The position numbers and the translations under genes were made by a program. From the NCBI GenBank assembly GCA_039820405.1, contig JBCBQC010000067.1, positions 1-35,366 on the forward strand: a stretch of 35,366 nt of DNA, in the 5' to 3' direction. Within the stretch, counting starts at the first letter, position 1; every line of letters begins with the position of its first letter. This document shows, piece by piece, positions 8,073 through 15,147 of the stretch. Source of the DNA: CALLVY01 sp937899855. GTDB lineage: Bacteria; Bacteroidota; Bacteroidia; Chitinophagales; Saprospiraceae. The notes below the pieces were generated by a model that did no database searches, was not told the DNA's origin, and worked only from the letters and a program-made list of their open reading frames with translations.

Positions 8073-8855
8073 TTGAAAGCAAAGAAATCATACGGACAGC
8101 ACTTTTTGCACCGGGAAGACATCGCCGAAAAGATTGCCAATAGCTTGCAGCGGACCGAGGCGTACGAGCGTGTACTGGAGGTTGGGCCCGGCCGGGGGAT
8201 GTTGACCCAGTATTTATTGGGCCGCGATTACGAGCTGCTGGTCGTGGAGGCGGACCGGGACATGGTCCATTACCTGCAGAAGTACTATCCCCAACTCGGC
8301 GAACGCCTCATTGCGGCGGACTTTCTGCGGTTGCCGCTGGAAGAGGTGATGGGGAATGGTGCCTTTGCCCTGATTGGTAATTTCCCCTACAACATCTCCT
8401 CCCAAATTCTTTTTAAAATGCTGGAATACCGCCAGCAAGTTCCGGAATTGGTGGGCATGTTCCAACACGAGGTGGCGGAGCGGGTGGTGGCTCCGCCGGG
8501 CAGCAAAGCCTACGGCGTAATCAGCGTCTTGGTCCAAGCCTGGTACGAAGGAGAGTACCTGTTCAAAGTCGACAAGAGTGCCTTCCAACCCCCACCCAAA
8601 GTCCAGTCGGGAGTGATCCGGCTCCGCCGCCGCCCGCGGACCGATCTGGGCTGCGACGAAAAGCTGTTCCGGCGCATCGTCAAACAGACCTTTGGCCAGC
8701 GGCGAAAAATGCTGCGGAATACCCTCAAATCCTTCGTAGCGGATCACCCCATGCTCCAGGAAGATTTTTTCCAACAACGCCCCGAGCGGCTTTCGGTGGC
8801 GGATTTCCTCCAACTGACCCAACGAATCGAAGCAATCATCCATCGTTCTTCATAA
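8073..8855 (+). CDS. rsmA: 16S rRNA dimethyladenosine transferase
   Basis: RsmA (KsgA) dimethylates the two adjacent adenosines in the 3' terminal helix of 16S rRNA using S-adenosylmethionine, late in 30S assembly. The 260-residue protein has the N-terminal KSYGQHFL, the SAM-binding LEVGPGRGMLTQYLL and the catalytic NFPYNISS (N103-Y106). FGQRRKMLRNTL in the C-terminal domain completes the family pattern. The start is TTG at 8073-8075: the in-frame stop TAA at 8061-8063 leaves no room for an ATG, and KAKKSYGQHFL is the normal start of the family. The weak start codon may limit expression. It heads a plus-strand series, with the next gene 13 bases downstream. Confidence 0.97.
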   Translation: MKAKKSYGQHFLHREDIAEKIANSLQRTEAYERVLEVGPGRGMLTQYLLGRDYELLVVEADRDMVHYLQKYYPQLGERLIAADFLRLPLEEVMGNGAFALIGNFPYNISSQILFKMLEYRQQVPELVGMFQHEVAERVVAPPGSKAYGVISVLVQAWYEGEYLFKVDKSAFQPPPKVQSGVIRLRRRPRTDLGCDEKLFRRIVKQTFGQRRKMLRNTLKSFVADHPMLQEDFFQQRPERLSVADFLQLTQRIEAIIHRSS

Positions 8856-8868
8856 AACCTAGAAAAAC

Positions 8869-10569
8869 ATGTCTTACTACCCCCTACTCTGCAGCTTACT
8901 CCTGTGCTGGACCGCACTGCCGGCGCAGTCGCCCGGTTGGCAAGCCGAACTGGATCATACCGCCGGCCTCATCACCACCGTTGAGGCCAACGGCCGTAGC
9001 TTTGAGCAATCCCTAAGCCTAGTGGGGGAAGAAGCGGAGGAACTTCAATTTCGCACCACGATTACCGAGAAAAATGGCAAGAGCAACGAGGAACGCTTTG
9101 AGTTTCACCTCATCGACCTGAACGCGCGCCTGCTGCGCCGCGAAGTACGGGGCAAGGTGATGTACCTGACCATCAAGACCGACAACAATCTGCGGATGAT
9201 CAAGTACTACCGCAATGACGAACAAGAAAATTACCGCAACACCTTTACCATCGCCGTCAATGATGCCGAAGCCTTCCGCGTGCTTTCCGATGCCTTCGAA
9301 GCCCTGATCAAAGCGGGTCAGCAACAGAGCAAGCTGGATTTTTCGGCCATGGATTTTGGCCAGCAACTCGCCTTTTTACAGCAAAATATCGGCACCGTCG
9401 AATCAGATGGCGATACCTACAACCAGGAACTGGTACTGGGCTCCCCCCAGTATTTTCTCCAGTTCAAGACCAACGAATTTACCGATAAAAAAAACACGGC
9501 CCGCGAAGCGCACCTGAACCTGGCGGATCTGTCCAGCAAGTCGGTTAAGATCAATGTGGTGGGAAAAAAGTTATTGGTCAAGCTGGGGGCGGATAAAAAC
9601 AATCGCTGGATCAAGAACTACGAGGAGGGGGCGTTTGCGAATTACAGCAATGACCTGGAAGTGCTGGTCAAGACGACGGCGGAGGCGCGCAACATCATCG
9701 CCGTACTCAAGGAGTTGATCCCGGCGGCGACGCAGTTGGAACGAGAGCGATTGGCCGGTATGCTGACGGAAGGGACTGGTCTGGCCGAGCTGATCGGCAG
9801 CTACGTCACCAAGGTCAGTACCGGTCGGGCCGAGTACGACCAATCCCTCCGGGGCAGTTGCGTATTGGAATTGACGCGGGAAACCCTGGCGGAGAAAGGC
9901 GCCAGTGGTCAGGAGATTTTTACCTTCAACCTCATTGACTTTGGTAAGAAAAGCGCAACGGTGAGCTCGAGCGCCAACTCCCTATCGGTGACCCTCAAAG
10001 CCAAGGAGCGGCGTATCCAACACCTTCGGGACGGCGAATTGCAAAACTACCGCAACACCGTGTCGCTCTACGTCGACGAGGTGGACCAGGCCAAGGTCTT
10101 GGCTTACCTGCTGAACGAACAAATCGACTCTTGTAATGCGATGGCTGCGGACCATGCCTACGAAGGTCGATCGAAGGAGGAGCTGTTTGAACAGGCGACC
10201 GCCCTGGTGTTGGACGTGGAACTCTCCTCCGCTAGCTACCAACAAACGCTCGCTACGGAGGAGGGCGAGACCTGCAAACTCCAGCTGACCCAAATTCGGT
10301 CGACCAAGAACAAAGACATCGAAACCCTCTACGATTTTAGCCTCAGCGATATCAACCCCAAGAGCATTGACTTTGTGATCTCGGGCAAGAACCTCTCCGT
10401 CCAACTGGCGACTCGAAAACGCGAGAAAGTCATCAAGGAGTACCAAGGCGACGACGACTCGGATTACACCGATCGCATCCGCATCTACACCAACGACATC
10501 GAGGAAACGCGGACGCTGGTTGGCCTGCTGGAGGAGCTGACGCGGCAGTGCATTGAGGAGGGGAACTAA
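8869..10569 (+). CDS. Secreted protein with four copies of an unrecognised domain
   Basis: The 566-residue protein begins with a signal peptide (1-19, ending PAQ). The rest reads as four tandem copies of one domain of about 130 residues, near 27-150, 165-285, 300-425 and 440-566. Each copy has a YxQxL-type start (SFEQSL, TYNQEL, EYDQSL, SYQQTL). A central stretch follows: F-x-L-x-D-(I/L/F) with three to seven residues and K-S (as in HLNLADLSSKS, FNLIDFGKKS, FSLSDINPKS), then a V-x-x-L-x-V/L-x-(L/T) strand. An NYRNT/DYTDR-like turn and an amphipathic helix (AFRVLSDAFEALI, TRTLVGLLEELT) end each copy. I do not recognise a family and assign no function. It lies 13 bases after rsmA, and the following yqeY-like gene is close, so co-transcription is likely. 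Confidence 0.8.
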   Translation: MSYYPLLCSLLLCWTALPAQSPGWQAELDHTAGLITTVEANGRSFEQSLSLVGEEAEELQFRTTITEKNGKSNEERFEFHLIDLNARLLRREVRGKVMYLTIKTDNNLRMIKYYRNDEQENYRNTFTIAVNDAEAFRVLSDAFEALIKAGQQQSKLDFSAMDFGQQLAFLQQNIGTVESDGDTYNQELVLGSPQYFLQFKTNEFTDKKNTAREAHLNLADLSSKSVKINVVGKKLLVKLGADKNNRWIKNYEEGAFANYSNDLEVLVKTTAEARNIIAVLKELIPAATQLERERLAGMLTEGTGLAELIGSYVTKVSTGRAEYDQSLRGSCVLELTRETLAEKGASGQEIFTFNLIDFGKKSATVSSSANSLSVTLKAKERRIQHLRDGELQNYRNTVSLYVDEVDQAKVLAYLLNEQIDSCNAMAADHAYEGRSKEELFEQATALVLDVELSSASYQQTLATEEGETCKLQLTQIRSTKNKDIETLYDFSLSDINPKSIDFVISGKNLSVQLATRKREKVIKEYQGDDDSDYTDRIRIYTNDIEETRTLVGLLEELTRQCIEEGN

Positions 10570-10625
10570 TCGGGATAGTGGCTGTTGTATACACCGATTT
10601 ATCGAATCACCATAAACGTCAAAAC

Positions 10626-11075
10626 ATGAAACTCGAAGACAAGATCAATACGGATCTCAAAGCGGCGATGAAGGCCAAGGATCAAGTGGCCCTGCGGGGT
10701 ATTCGCGCCATCAAATCGGCCATCCTCTTGGTCAAGACGGACGGCAGCGGTCAGGACCTCAACGAAGAGTCGGAGATCAAACTCCTACAGAAATTGGTCA
10801 AGCAGCGCAAGGATTCGCTGGCCATTTACGAAAAGCAAAACCGCGAGGACCTCGCCCAAACCGAGCGGGAAGAAATTATCATTATCGAGAAATATTTGCC
10901 CGAGCAATTGAGCGAAGCGGACCTCGAACCGATCATCAGCCAGATCATTGCCGACACTGGAGCCAGCAGCATGCGCGATATGGGCAAGGTGATGGGCCTG
11001 GCCTCCAAGCAACTCGCCGGTAAGGCGGATGGCAAGATGATCTCGGGGATTGTGAAGCGTTTGCTACAGGGCTAA
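10626..11075 (+). CDS. YqeY/GatB-like domain protein
   Basis: The 149-residue protein matches the YqeY family in length and sequence. It has MKLEDKINTDLKAAMKAKD at the N-terminus, an RIKxxxL-like helix, YEKQNREDLAQTEREE in the middle and MGKVMG at the C-terminal helical part. YqeY resembles the tail domain of the GatB subunit of the tRNA-dependent amidotransferase, and a tRNA-related role is often suggested but not proven. The start at 10626 was chosen because the family begins with this sequence. An in-frame GTG at 10578 would add 16 unrelated residues. It is 56 bases after the four-domain protein and 36 bases before the cyclase. Confidence 0.9.
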   Translation: MKLEDKINTDLKAAMKAKDQVALRGIRAIKSAILLVKTDGSGQDLNEESEIKLLQKLVKQRKDSLAIYEKQNREDLAQTEREEIIIIEKYLPEQLSEADLEPIISQIIADTGASSMRDMGKVMGLASKQLAGKADGKMISGIVKRLLQG

Positions 11076-11111
11076 ATCCGTGACCAAGCGGTCATGGCTA
11101 AATGAAATTAC

Positions 11112-12200
11112 ATGAAGTTAAGCCTTAGCTCCAACTTCCGACTCAAGGTGAAAAAAGTATTGTTCATCACCCTGGCCTGGATGATATTAACGGTACTTTT
11201 TTCGATACTGGATTGGATTACCCTTCGCTCTTACGACCACCTCCCCCCTGATGATTTTCCGATTCAGGTCTGGGTGCAGTTATTCGCCGCCCTGCGGGGG
11301 GGCGTACTGGGGGGTATCTTCTTGGTTTTTGTGCTGGAAGGCTGGCTCCGCCGGATGCCCTTCTGGCGCGTACTGCTGGGGACGAGCTTTTGGTTTTCGA
11401 TTATTTTTACCTTCGTCTCCTTCGGTGCGAGCATGTGGTACCACCACTTGAGCGAGGGCGTCGCCCTTTTTTCCGACGACACGGTCCAGGCCGCCATCGA
11501 CTTTATCGGGACCCCACCCTTTCTCAAGGGCTTCATCACCTGGGCCCTGGTCAATGCCTTTACCATCTTCATCCTCAAGGTGAGTGACAAATACGGTCCG
11601 ATCGTTTTTGCCGACTTTTTGCTCGGTCGCTACTTCCGACCCGTGCGTGAAGAACGCATCTTTATGTTTTTGGACCTCCGTTCTTCAACGACCATCGCCG
11701 AGAAATTGGGGGAGGTGCGTTATTTTAATTTGCTCTACGACTTCATCCGCGATAGTACCGAGAGCATCCTGGCCAACCGGGGACAGATTTACCAGTACGT
11801 GGGAGACGAAATCGTCGTGACCTGGAAGGTCGATCGGGGCATCAAACAGGCCTATTGTCTCCAATGCTTTTTTGACATCCAGCGCGCCATCCAAGCCAAC
11901 GCGGAATATTATCACAATACCTACGGCTTGGTGCCGGAGTTTAAGGCGGGGCTACACTACGGTCACGTCATGGCTGGGGAAATTGGTTTGGTCAAAAAAG
12001 ACATCGCCTTCTCGGGCGATGTACTCAATACCACGGCGCGCATCCAGTCGATGTGCAACCAGCTGGGGGTAGATATCTTACTCTCCAAGTACTTGCTGGA
12101 CCGCATTGCGGCGGAGGAGCCCCTGATTGAAGCGGCGCGTTTTCTCGGCGACATTGAGCTGCGGGGCAAACAAGAACGGGTGATGTTGTACACCTTGTAG
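11112..12200 (+). CDS. Membrane-bound class III adenylate cyclase
   Basis: The 362-residue protein has four predicted membrane helices (about 14-36, 58-80, 88-113 and 137-158) followed by a cytosolic class III cyclase domain (about 180-345). The two metal-binding aspartates are D188 in FLDLRSST and D232 in VGDEIV. The transition-state pair N306 and R310 lies in NTTAR. The Lys and Asp that define adenine recognition appear to be kept in the KKDIAFSGD segment, so ATP is the likely substrate and cAMP the product. No HAMP, PAS or receiver domain is seen; the membrane part may sense something itself. A nearby upstream ATG (11102) runs into a stop after eight codons. It lies between yqeY-like and kptA genes, 36 and 89 bases away. 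Confidence 0.9.
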   Translation: MKLSLSSNFRLKVKKVLFITLAWMILTVLFSILDWITLRSYDHLPPDDFPIQVWVQLFAALRGGVLGGIFLVFVLEGWLRRMPFWRVLLGTSFWFSIIFTFVSFGASMWYHHLSEGVALFSDDTVQAAIDFIGTPPFLKGFITWALVNAFTIFILKVSDKYGPIVFADFLLGRYFRPVREERIFMFLDLRSSTTIAEKLGEVRYFNLLYDFIRDSTESILANRGQIYQYVGDEIVVTWKVDRGIKQAYCLQCFFDIQRAIQANAEYYHNTYGLVPEFKAGLHYGHVMAGEIGLVKKDIAFSGDVLNTTARIQSMCNQLGVDILLSKYLLDRIAAEEPLIEAARFLGDIELRGKQERVMLYTL

Positions 12201-12289
12201 CGATTGGAAGCTTGGGGAAATTCCGGGTAAACCGGAGGCTGGGGAACCATTGGCCCACCAGCTGCTGTTCTGTTCGGAAAGCAAGTGAT

Positions 12290-12838
12290 ATGAACACCAA
12301 GACCATGAAACGAATTAGTAAGCTGATGTCGCTCGCCCTGCGGCATCGCCCTCAGGTACTCGGGCTCGAACTGGATGAGGGGGGTTGGTGTGAAGTGACC
12401 CAACTGGTGGCGGCCTTGAAAAGACGCGAAGCTGGTTTTGATCGATCCAGGCTCGAACTCGTGGTGGCAGAAAACGATAAAAAGCGTTTTGCCTTCAGTG
12501 AAGATGGCCAACGCATCCGCGCTAACCAAGGGCACTCCATCACCGTCGACTTGGGTTACCAACAACTGGAGCCACCGGAAGAATTGTATCACGGTACGGC
12601 TACCCATTTTCTAGCTTCCATTCGCAAGAAGGGTTTGATCAAGGGCCAACGCCACCACGTTCACCTGTCGGCGGATGTACAAACGGCCCAGCAGGTGGGC
12701 GTCCGTCACGGTAAGCTGGCTTTGCTACGGGTGCGCTCGGGTGCGATGCACCGCGCGGGCCATCCCTTCTACCGCTCCGACAATGGCGTGTGGTTGTGTG
12801 AGGCCGTTCCCCCCGAGTACCTCCACTTTCCCGTTTAG
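12290..12838 (+). CDS. kptA: RNA 2'-phosphotransferase (Tpt1/KptA family)
   Basis: KptA/Tpt1 enzymes transfer a 2'-phosphate from RNA to NAD, releasing nicotinamide and ADP-ribose cyclic phosphate. The protein has 182 residues, close to E. coli KptA. It has the N-terminal SKLMSLALRHRP (R18-H19), the winged-helix segment LDEGGWCEV, and the NAD-binding YHGTATHFLASI followed by RHHVHLS. The C-terminal FYRSDNGVWLCEAVPPEYL also fits the family. The start at 12290 was chosen because the family begins shortly before KRISKLMS. An in-frame ATG at 12212 would add 26 unrelated residues. The physiological substrate in bacteria is uncertain. It is the last gene of the plus-strand series and is followed by a terminator. 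Confidence 0.95.
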   Translation: MNTKTMKRISKLMSLALRHRPQVLGLELDEGGWCEVTQLVAALKRREAGFDRSRLELVVAENDKKRFAFSEDGQRIRANQGHSITVDLGYQQLEPPEELYHGTATHFLASIRKKGLIKGQRHHVHLSADVQTAQQVGVRHGKLALLRVRSGAMHRAGHPFYRSDNGVWLCEAVPPEYLHFPV

Positions 12839-12900
12839 GTGCTGTCTACCGTACCAATTGTTGAATCTAACTCGCCTTTCGACCCTACTTTTTCAAAAGA

Positions 12901-12930
12901 TACCGAACCTCCTGGCAGGGAGGTCCGGTA
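12901..12930. terminator. Bidirectional terminator between kptA and the HEIGH peptidase
   Basis: Arms TACCGAACCTCC (12901-12912) and GGAGGTCCGGTA (12919-12930) pair over 11 of 12 positions around a 6-base loop. On the minus strand it is followed by TCTTTTGAAAAAG, giving a partial U-tract. It sits between two convergent genes, about 60-70 bases from each stop codon. Confidence 0.7.
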
Positions 12931-13002
12931 CTGACTTTGTGAAATAGAACTGGTTGATGCTATTCGATCTGTAGATCGATCGTGGTACGCAACGGTGAGG
13001 GG

Positions 13003-13890
13003 TTAGTACAAAAATTCCAGCGCGACGCGATCGTAAAAACCAAACTCCCCATCTTCATTGTTGCTGAAGCAAGCCAACATCACCGAGTTCCAGTCGATCC
13101 CCGTTGGGGTACCGGGAATGTGAACGGCTCCGTCACTACCCGACCCTTCGTTGGCGTTTTGCCCGCAACTGGCGCGGTTAAAATAATCGGTGTGGCGCAA
13201 ACCGAGGCAGTGGCCGATCTCGTGGGTCATGACGTGTTCGACCGTATTGGTGTTGTAGCTTTCCATGCCGTTGTAGATTTGTACCAAGGGGTGGGGCCGG
13301 CCACCCGAAGGAAAGCCGGCTACTCCTCCCGCGTTGTTGTTGAAGGGGTTGCGGTACACCGTGATGTCGGCGTTGCTGAGGTTGGTGGTAAAGGTCAAGT
13401 TGAAGTTGAGATTGATGTTGAGGGCATTGTAGTTGTTGACGGCCCATTGCAGTGCCGTCCTCATTTTGGAAGTCAGGGCGTAGGTGCCACCATTGTAGCC
13501 CACGACGTTGATAGTTTGGGGGCTAACCAAGTTGAACGTTCGGTACTGACGGTCACCGCTTTCGTCCAAGGCGACTAGATCGCGCAGTTCCGTTTCGGTG
13601 AGGGCGATACAGCCGTCTACCAGGATTCGTTCTTCGGTATGGCCATCGGGAAAGTGAAAGTTAATTCTTTCGGCAAAGTCCAAGTGGACACCGTGGCCTT
13701 CTACGTGACGAATGATTTCGGCTTCGTAGCCCCGGCCGGGAGAGTTAGCATCGACTTGGATGGTGGAGGGGTCCGTTTCGGTAAAGCTAGCCTTGGGTGG
13801 GGCTGGGGGTTCTTTTTGACAGCCGCAGCAGATCAAGAGTAAGGAAAGTGGGACGAAGTAAAATAAACTTTGCTTTACGTTGCTTTTCAT
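13003..13890 (-). CDS. HEIGH-type zinc metallopeptidase lipoprotein (M57-like)
   Basis: The 295-residue protein starts with a hydrophobic signal sequence and a cysteine-rich lipobox-like end (LLICCGCQ), so it is probably a lipoprotein. The catalytic zinc site is HEIGHCLGLRH at 223-233. This is the extended HExxHxxGxxH motif, and the form HEIGH is typical of the dual-action HEIGH (M57) peptidases of Bacteroidota. A downstream DWNSVMLACF supplies the Met-turn expected of metzincins. Two Asn-rich stretches near 150-195 fit an extracytoplasmic beta-rich fold. The likely role is proteolysis at the cell surface or in the periplasm, with unknown substrate. It stands alone, convergent with kptA. Confidence 0.85.
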   Translation of the reverse strand: MKSNVKQSLFYFVPLSLLLICCGCQKEPPAPPKASFTETDPSTIQVDANSPGRGYEAEIIRHVEGHGVHLDFAERINFHFPDGHTEERILVDGCIALTETELRDLVALDESGDRQYRTFNLVSPQTINVVGYNGGTYALTSKMRTALQWAVNNYNALNINLNFNLTFTTNLSNADITVYRNPFNNNAGGVAGFPSGGRPHPLVQIYNGMESYNTNTVEHVMTHEIGHCLGLRHTDYFNRASCGQNANEGSGSDGAVHIPGTPTGIDWNSVMLACFSNNEDGEFGFYDRVALEFLY

Positions 13891-14276
13891 GACAGTAAAA
13901 ATTTGAGTGAAACAATACCACTACCAATGGTACGCACGGCGCACTTTGGCAGTGGAAAGTCTTGGAACCATCCTACTGGTCCTCTACCGACACCGAGTGG
14001 TAAGGATGGAGACAATAACGACGCTACTTACTGGATTGCGCTTCGGGAAAAACGCGAAGCGAGCGGGTAAAGTGGAAGGTCTTTACCGCTTGGTTTTTTA
14101 CTTCACCCCACTGGGGTGAGGTGCGTTGTTTTTTCTAATGCGCAGGAGAATTCAAAAGTGTTGGCGAGAAGAATGACCTCTTGATGAATCGAGTCTTTTG
14201 ATCCGGGCACGTACGCGGATGTACTTGCAATGTTAAGATAGGCATAATTTTCGGCAAAAGCAAAGGGCAAAAAAAC
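13891..14276. other. Intergenic region without a recognisable gene
   Basis: No coding sequence is credible here. The short open frames have no family resemblance and no good start. Several small inverted repeats occur, such as GCTTCG/CGAAGC near 14041-14061, and a terminator-like hairpin on the plus strand is listed separately. The promoter of the HEIGH peptidase should lie near the left end. Confidence 0.45.
14103..14119 (+). terminator. Terminator-like hairpin without an upstream gene
   Basis: Arms TCACCCC (14103-14109) and GGGGTGA (14113-14119) pair perfectly around ACT, and two more pairs extend the stem. A run of six T follows at 14129-14134. It points along the plus strand, where no annotated gene precedes it. 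Confidence 0.5.
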
Positions 14277-14305
14277 GGGCGTTGACCAGTACTGGTAACG
14301 CCCGC
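14277..14305 (-). terminator. Intrinsic terminator of the DUF2853 gene
   Basis: CGGGCGTT (14277-14284) pairs with AACGCCCG (14298-14305), and ACCAG/CTGGT extends the stem inside with one bulged base. On the minus strand the stem is followed directly by seven T. It lies 37 bases beyond the DUF2853 stop codon and is one of the clearest intrinsic terminators in the window. Confidence 0.9.
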
Positions 14306-14341
14306 TTTAATAGGGTTTTGCGTAGTTCGAAATTCTTGGGT

Positions 14342-14701
14342 TTAGGCTTCCTTAGGTTGCTTGAACATCGAACTTTTACGAAACTTTTTAATCAACAGGT
14401 AGTAGAAGATCGCGCGGTACTTGTTGCGATTTCGACTACCCATCTCTTGGCAGACGGCCTTCAATCCCTCATCCAGTTTGGGCGTGTCTTTGAGGCCCAG
14501 TTTTTTGATGAGGAAGTTTTGACGGATGCGTTCCATTTCGTCCTTGTTGGAACAAGCGACTTTGGAAGCATCTTTCTTGTAGAGGGCCGGGCCGCAGGCT
14601 TTGGCAGCAGCTCTTAATAAAACCTGATCAACTTTCTTGATGCCCAGTTTGTCGGTCATCTCCTTGTTGTACAGTTCGAGCGCATCATCTAATTTGCCCA
14701 T
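14342..14701 (-). CDS. DUF2853 family protein
   Basis: This 119-residue helical protein matches DUF2853 in length and sequence. It has the start MGKLDDALELYNKEM, then GPALYKKDASKVACS, the block NFLIKKLGLKDTP and the strongly conserved RNKYRAIFYYLLIKKF near the C-terminus. The family is widespread in Bacteroidota and some Proteobacteria and has no established function. No signal peptide or membrane helix is seen, so it is probably cytosolic. It has its own terminator and a long upstream region, so it is likely transcribed alone. Confidence 0.9.
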   Translation of the reverse strand: MGKLDDALELYNKEMTDKLGIKKVDQVLLRAAAKACGPALYKKDASKVACSNKDEMERIRQNFLIKKLGLKDTPKLDEGLKAVCQEMGSRNRNKYRAIFYYLLIKKFRKSSMFKQPKEA

Positions 14702-15147
14702 AGTAAATTAAGATTTTAGTTAGAAAATTTTTGTAATGTAAAAAAAAAATATTGTAAGCCTCTGATAGACTGTGGTTTTTTTGAGCTATCGGCCTGGTAC
14801 TTATTGTTGATCCATCCCCAAGAGCCCTTCTTCGTCCGTTTTATTCTCCATTGTGACCTTGGTTCGACCAAGTGAAAAAAAGAACAGCTTGTCGTGAGAT
14901 TTAATCATACAGGGTAAAAAAAATAATAGGTTTTATTCGCTTCTGATTTTATTACGGATAAAAATTTTTACTTTTATGATACTTTCATAGGGCTATTTCT
15001 TCTAGCACCTTACTTTCCGCTTTCCGTTATTGTCAAGCTACTTGTTGCCATTACCGATGCCATATCGTAATGCACCCCCTAGTGTAAGTTGATCAGGATA
15101 CCCTCCGTCAACTTGCTCATTTTACATCACCTAAATCAAAGTTGTTT
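14702..15147. other. Divergent promoter region, AT-rich
   Basis: This 446-base non-coding stretch separates the DUF2853 gene from the large protease gene and must carry both promoters. It is AT-rich with poly-A/T tracts near 14738-14750 and 14875-14970. No gene or strong fold is evident, and I could not pick a promoter with confidence. Confidence 0.5.

Noticed and set aside
13907..14119. Plus-strand open frame of 70 codons (GTG start) that ends at the hairpin at 14103-14119
   Set aside because: It has no ATG, no ribosome-binding site and no recognisable sequence pattern. Its end inside a terminator-like stem could be chance.
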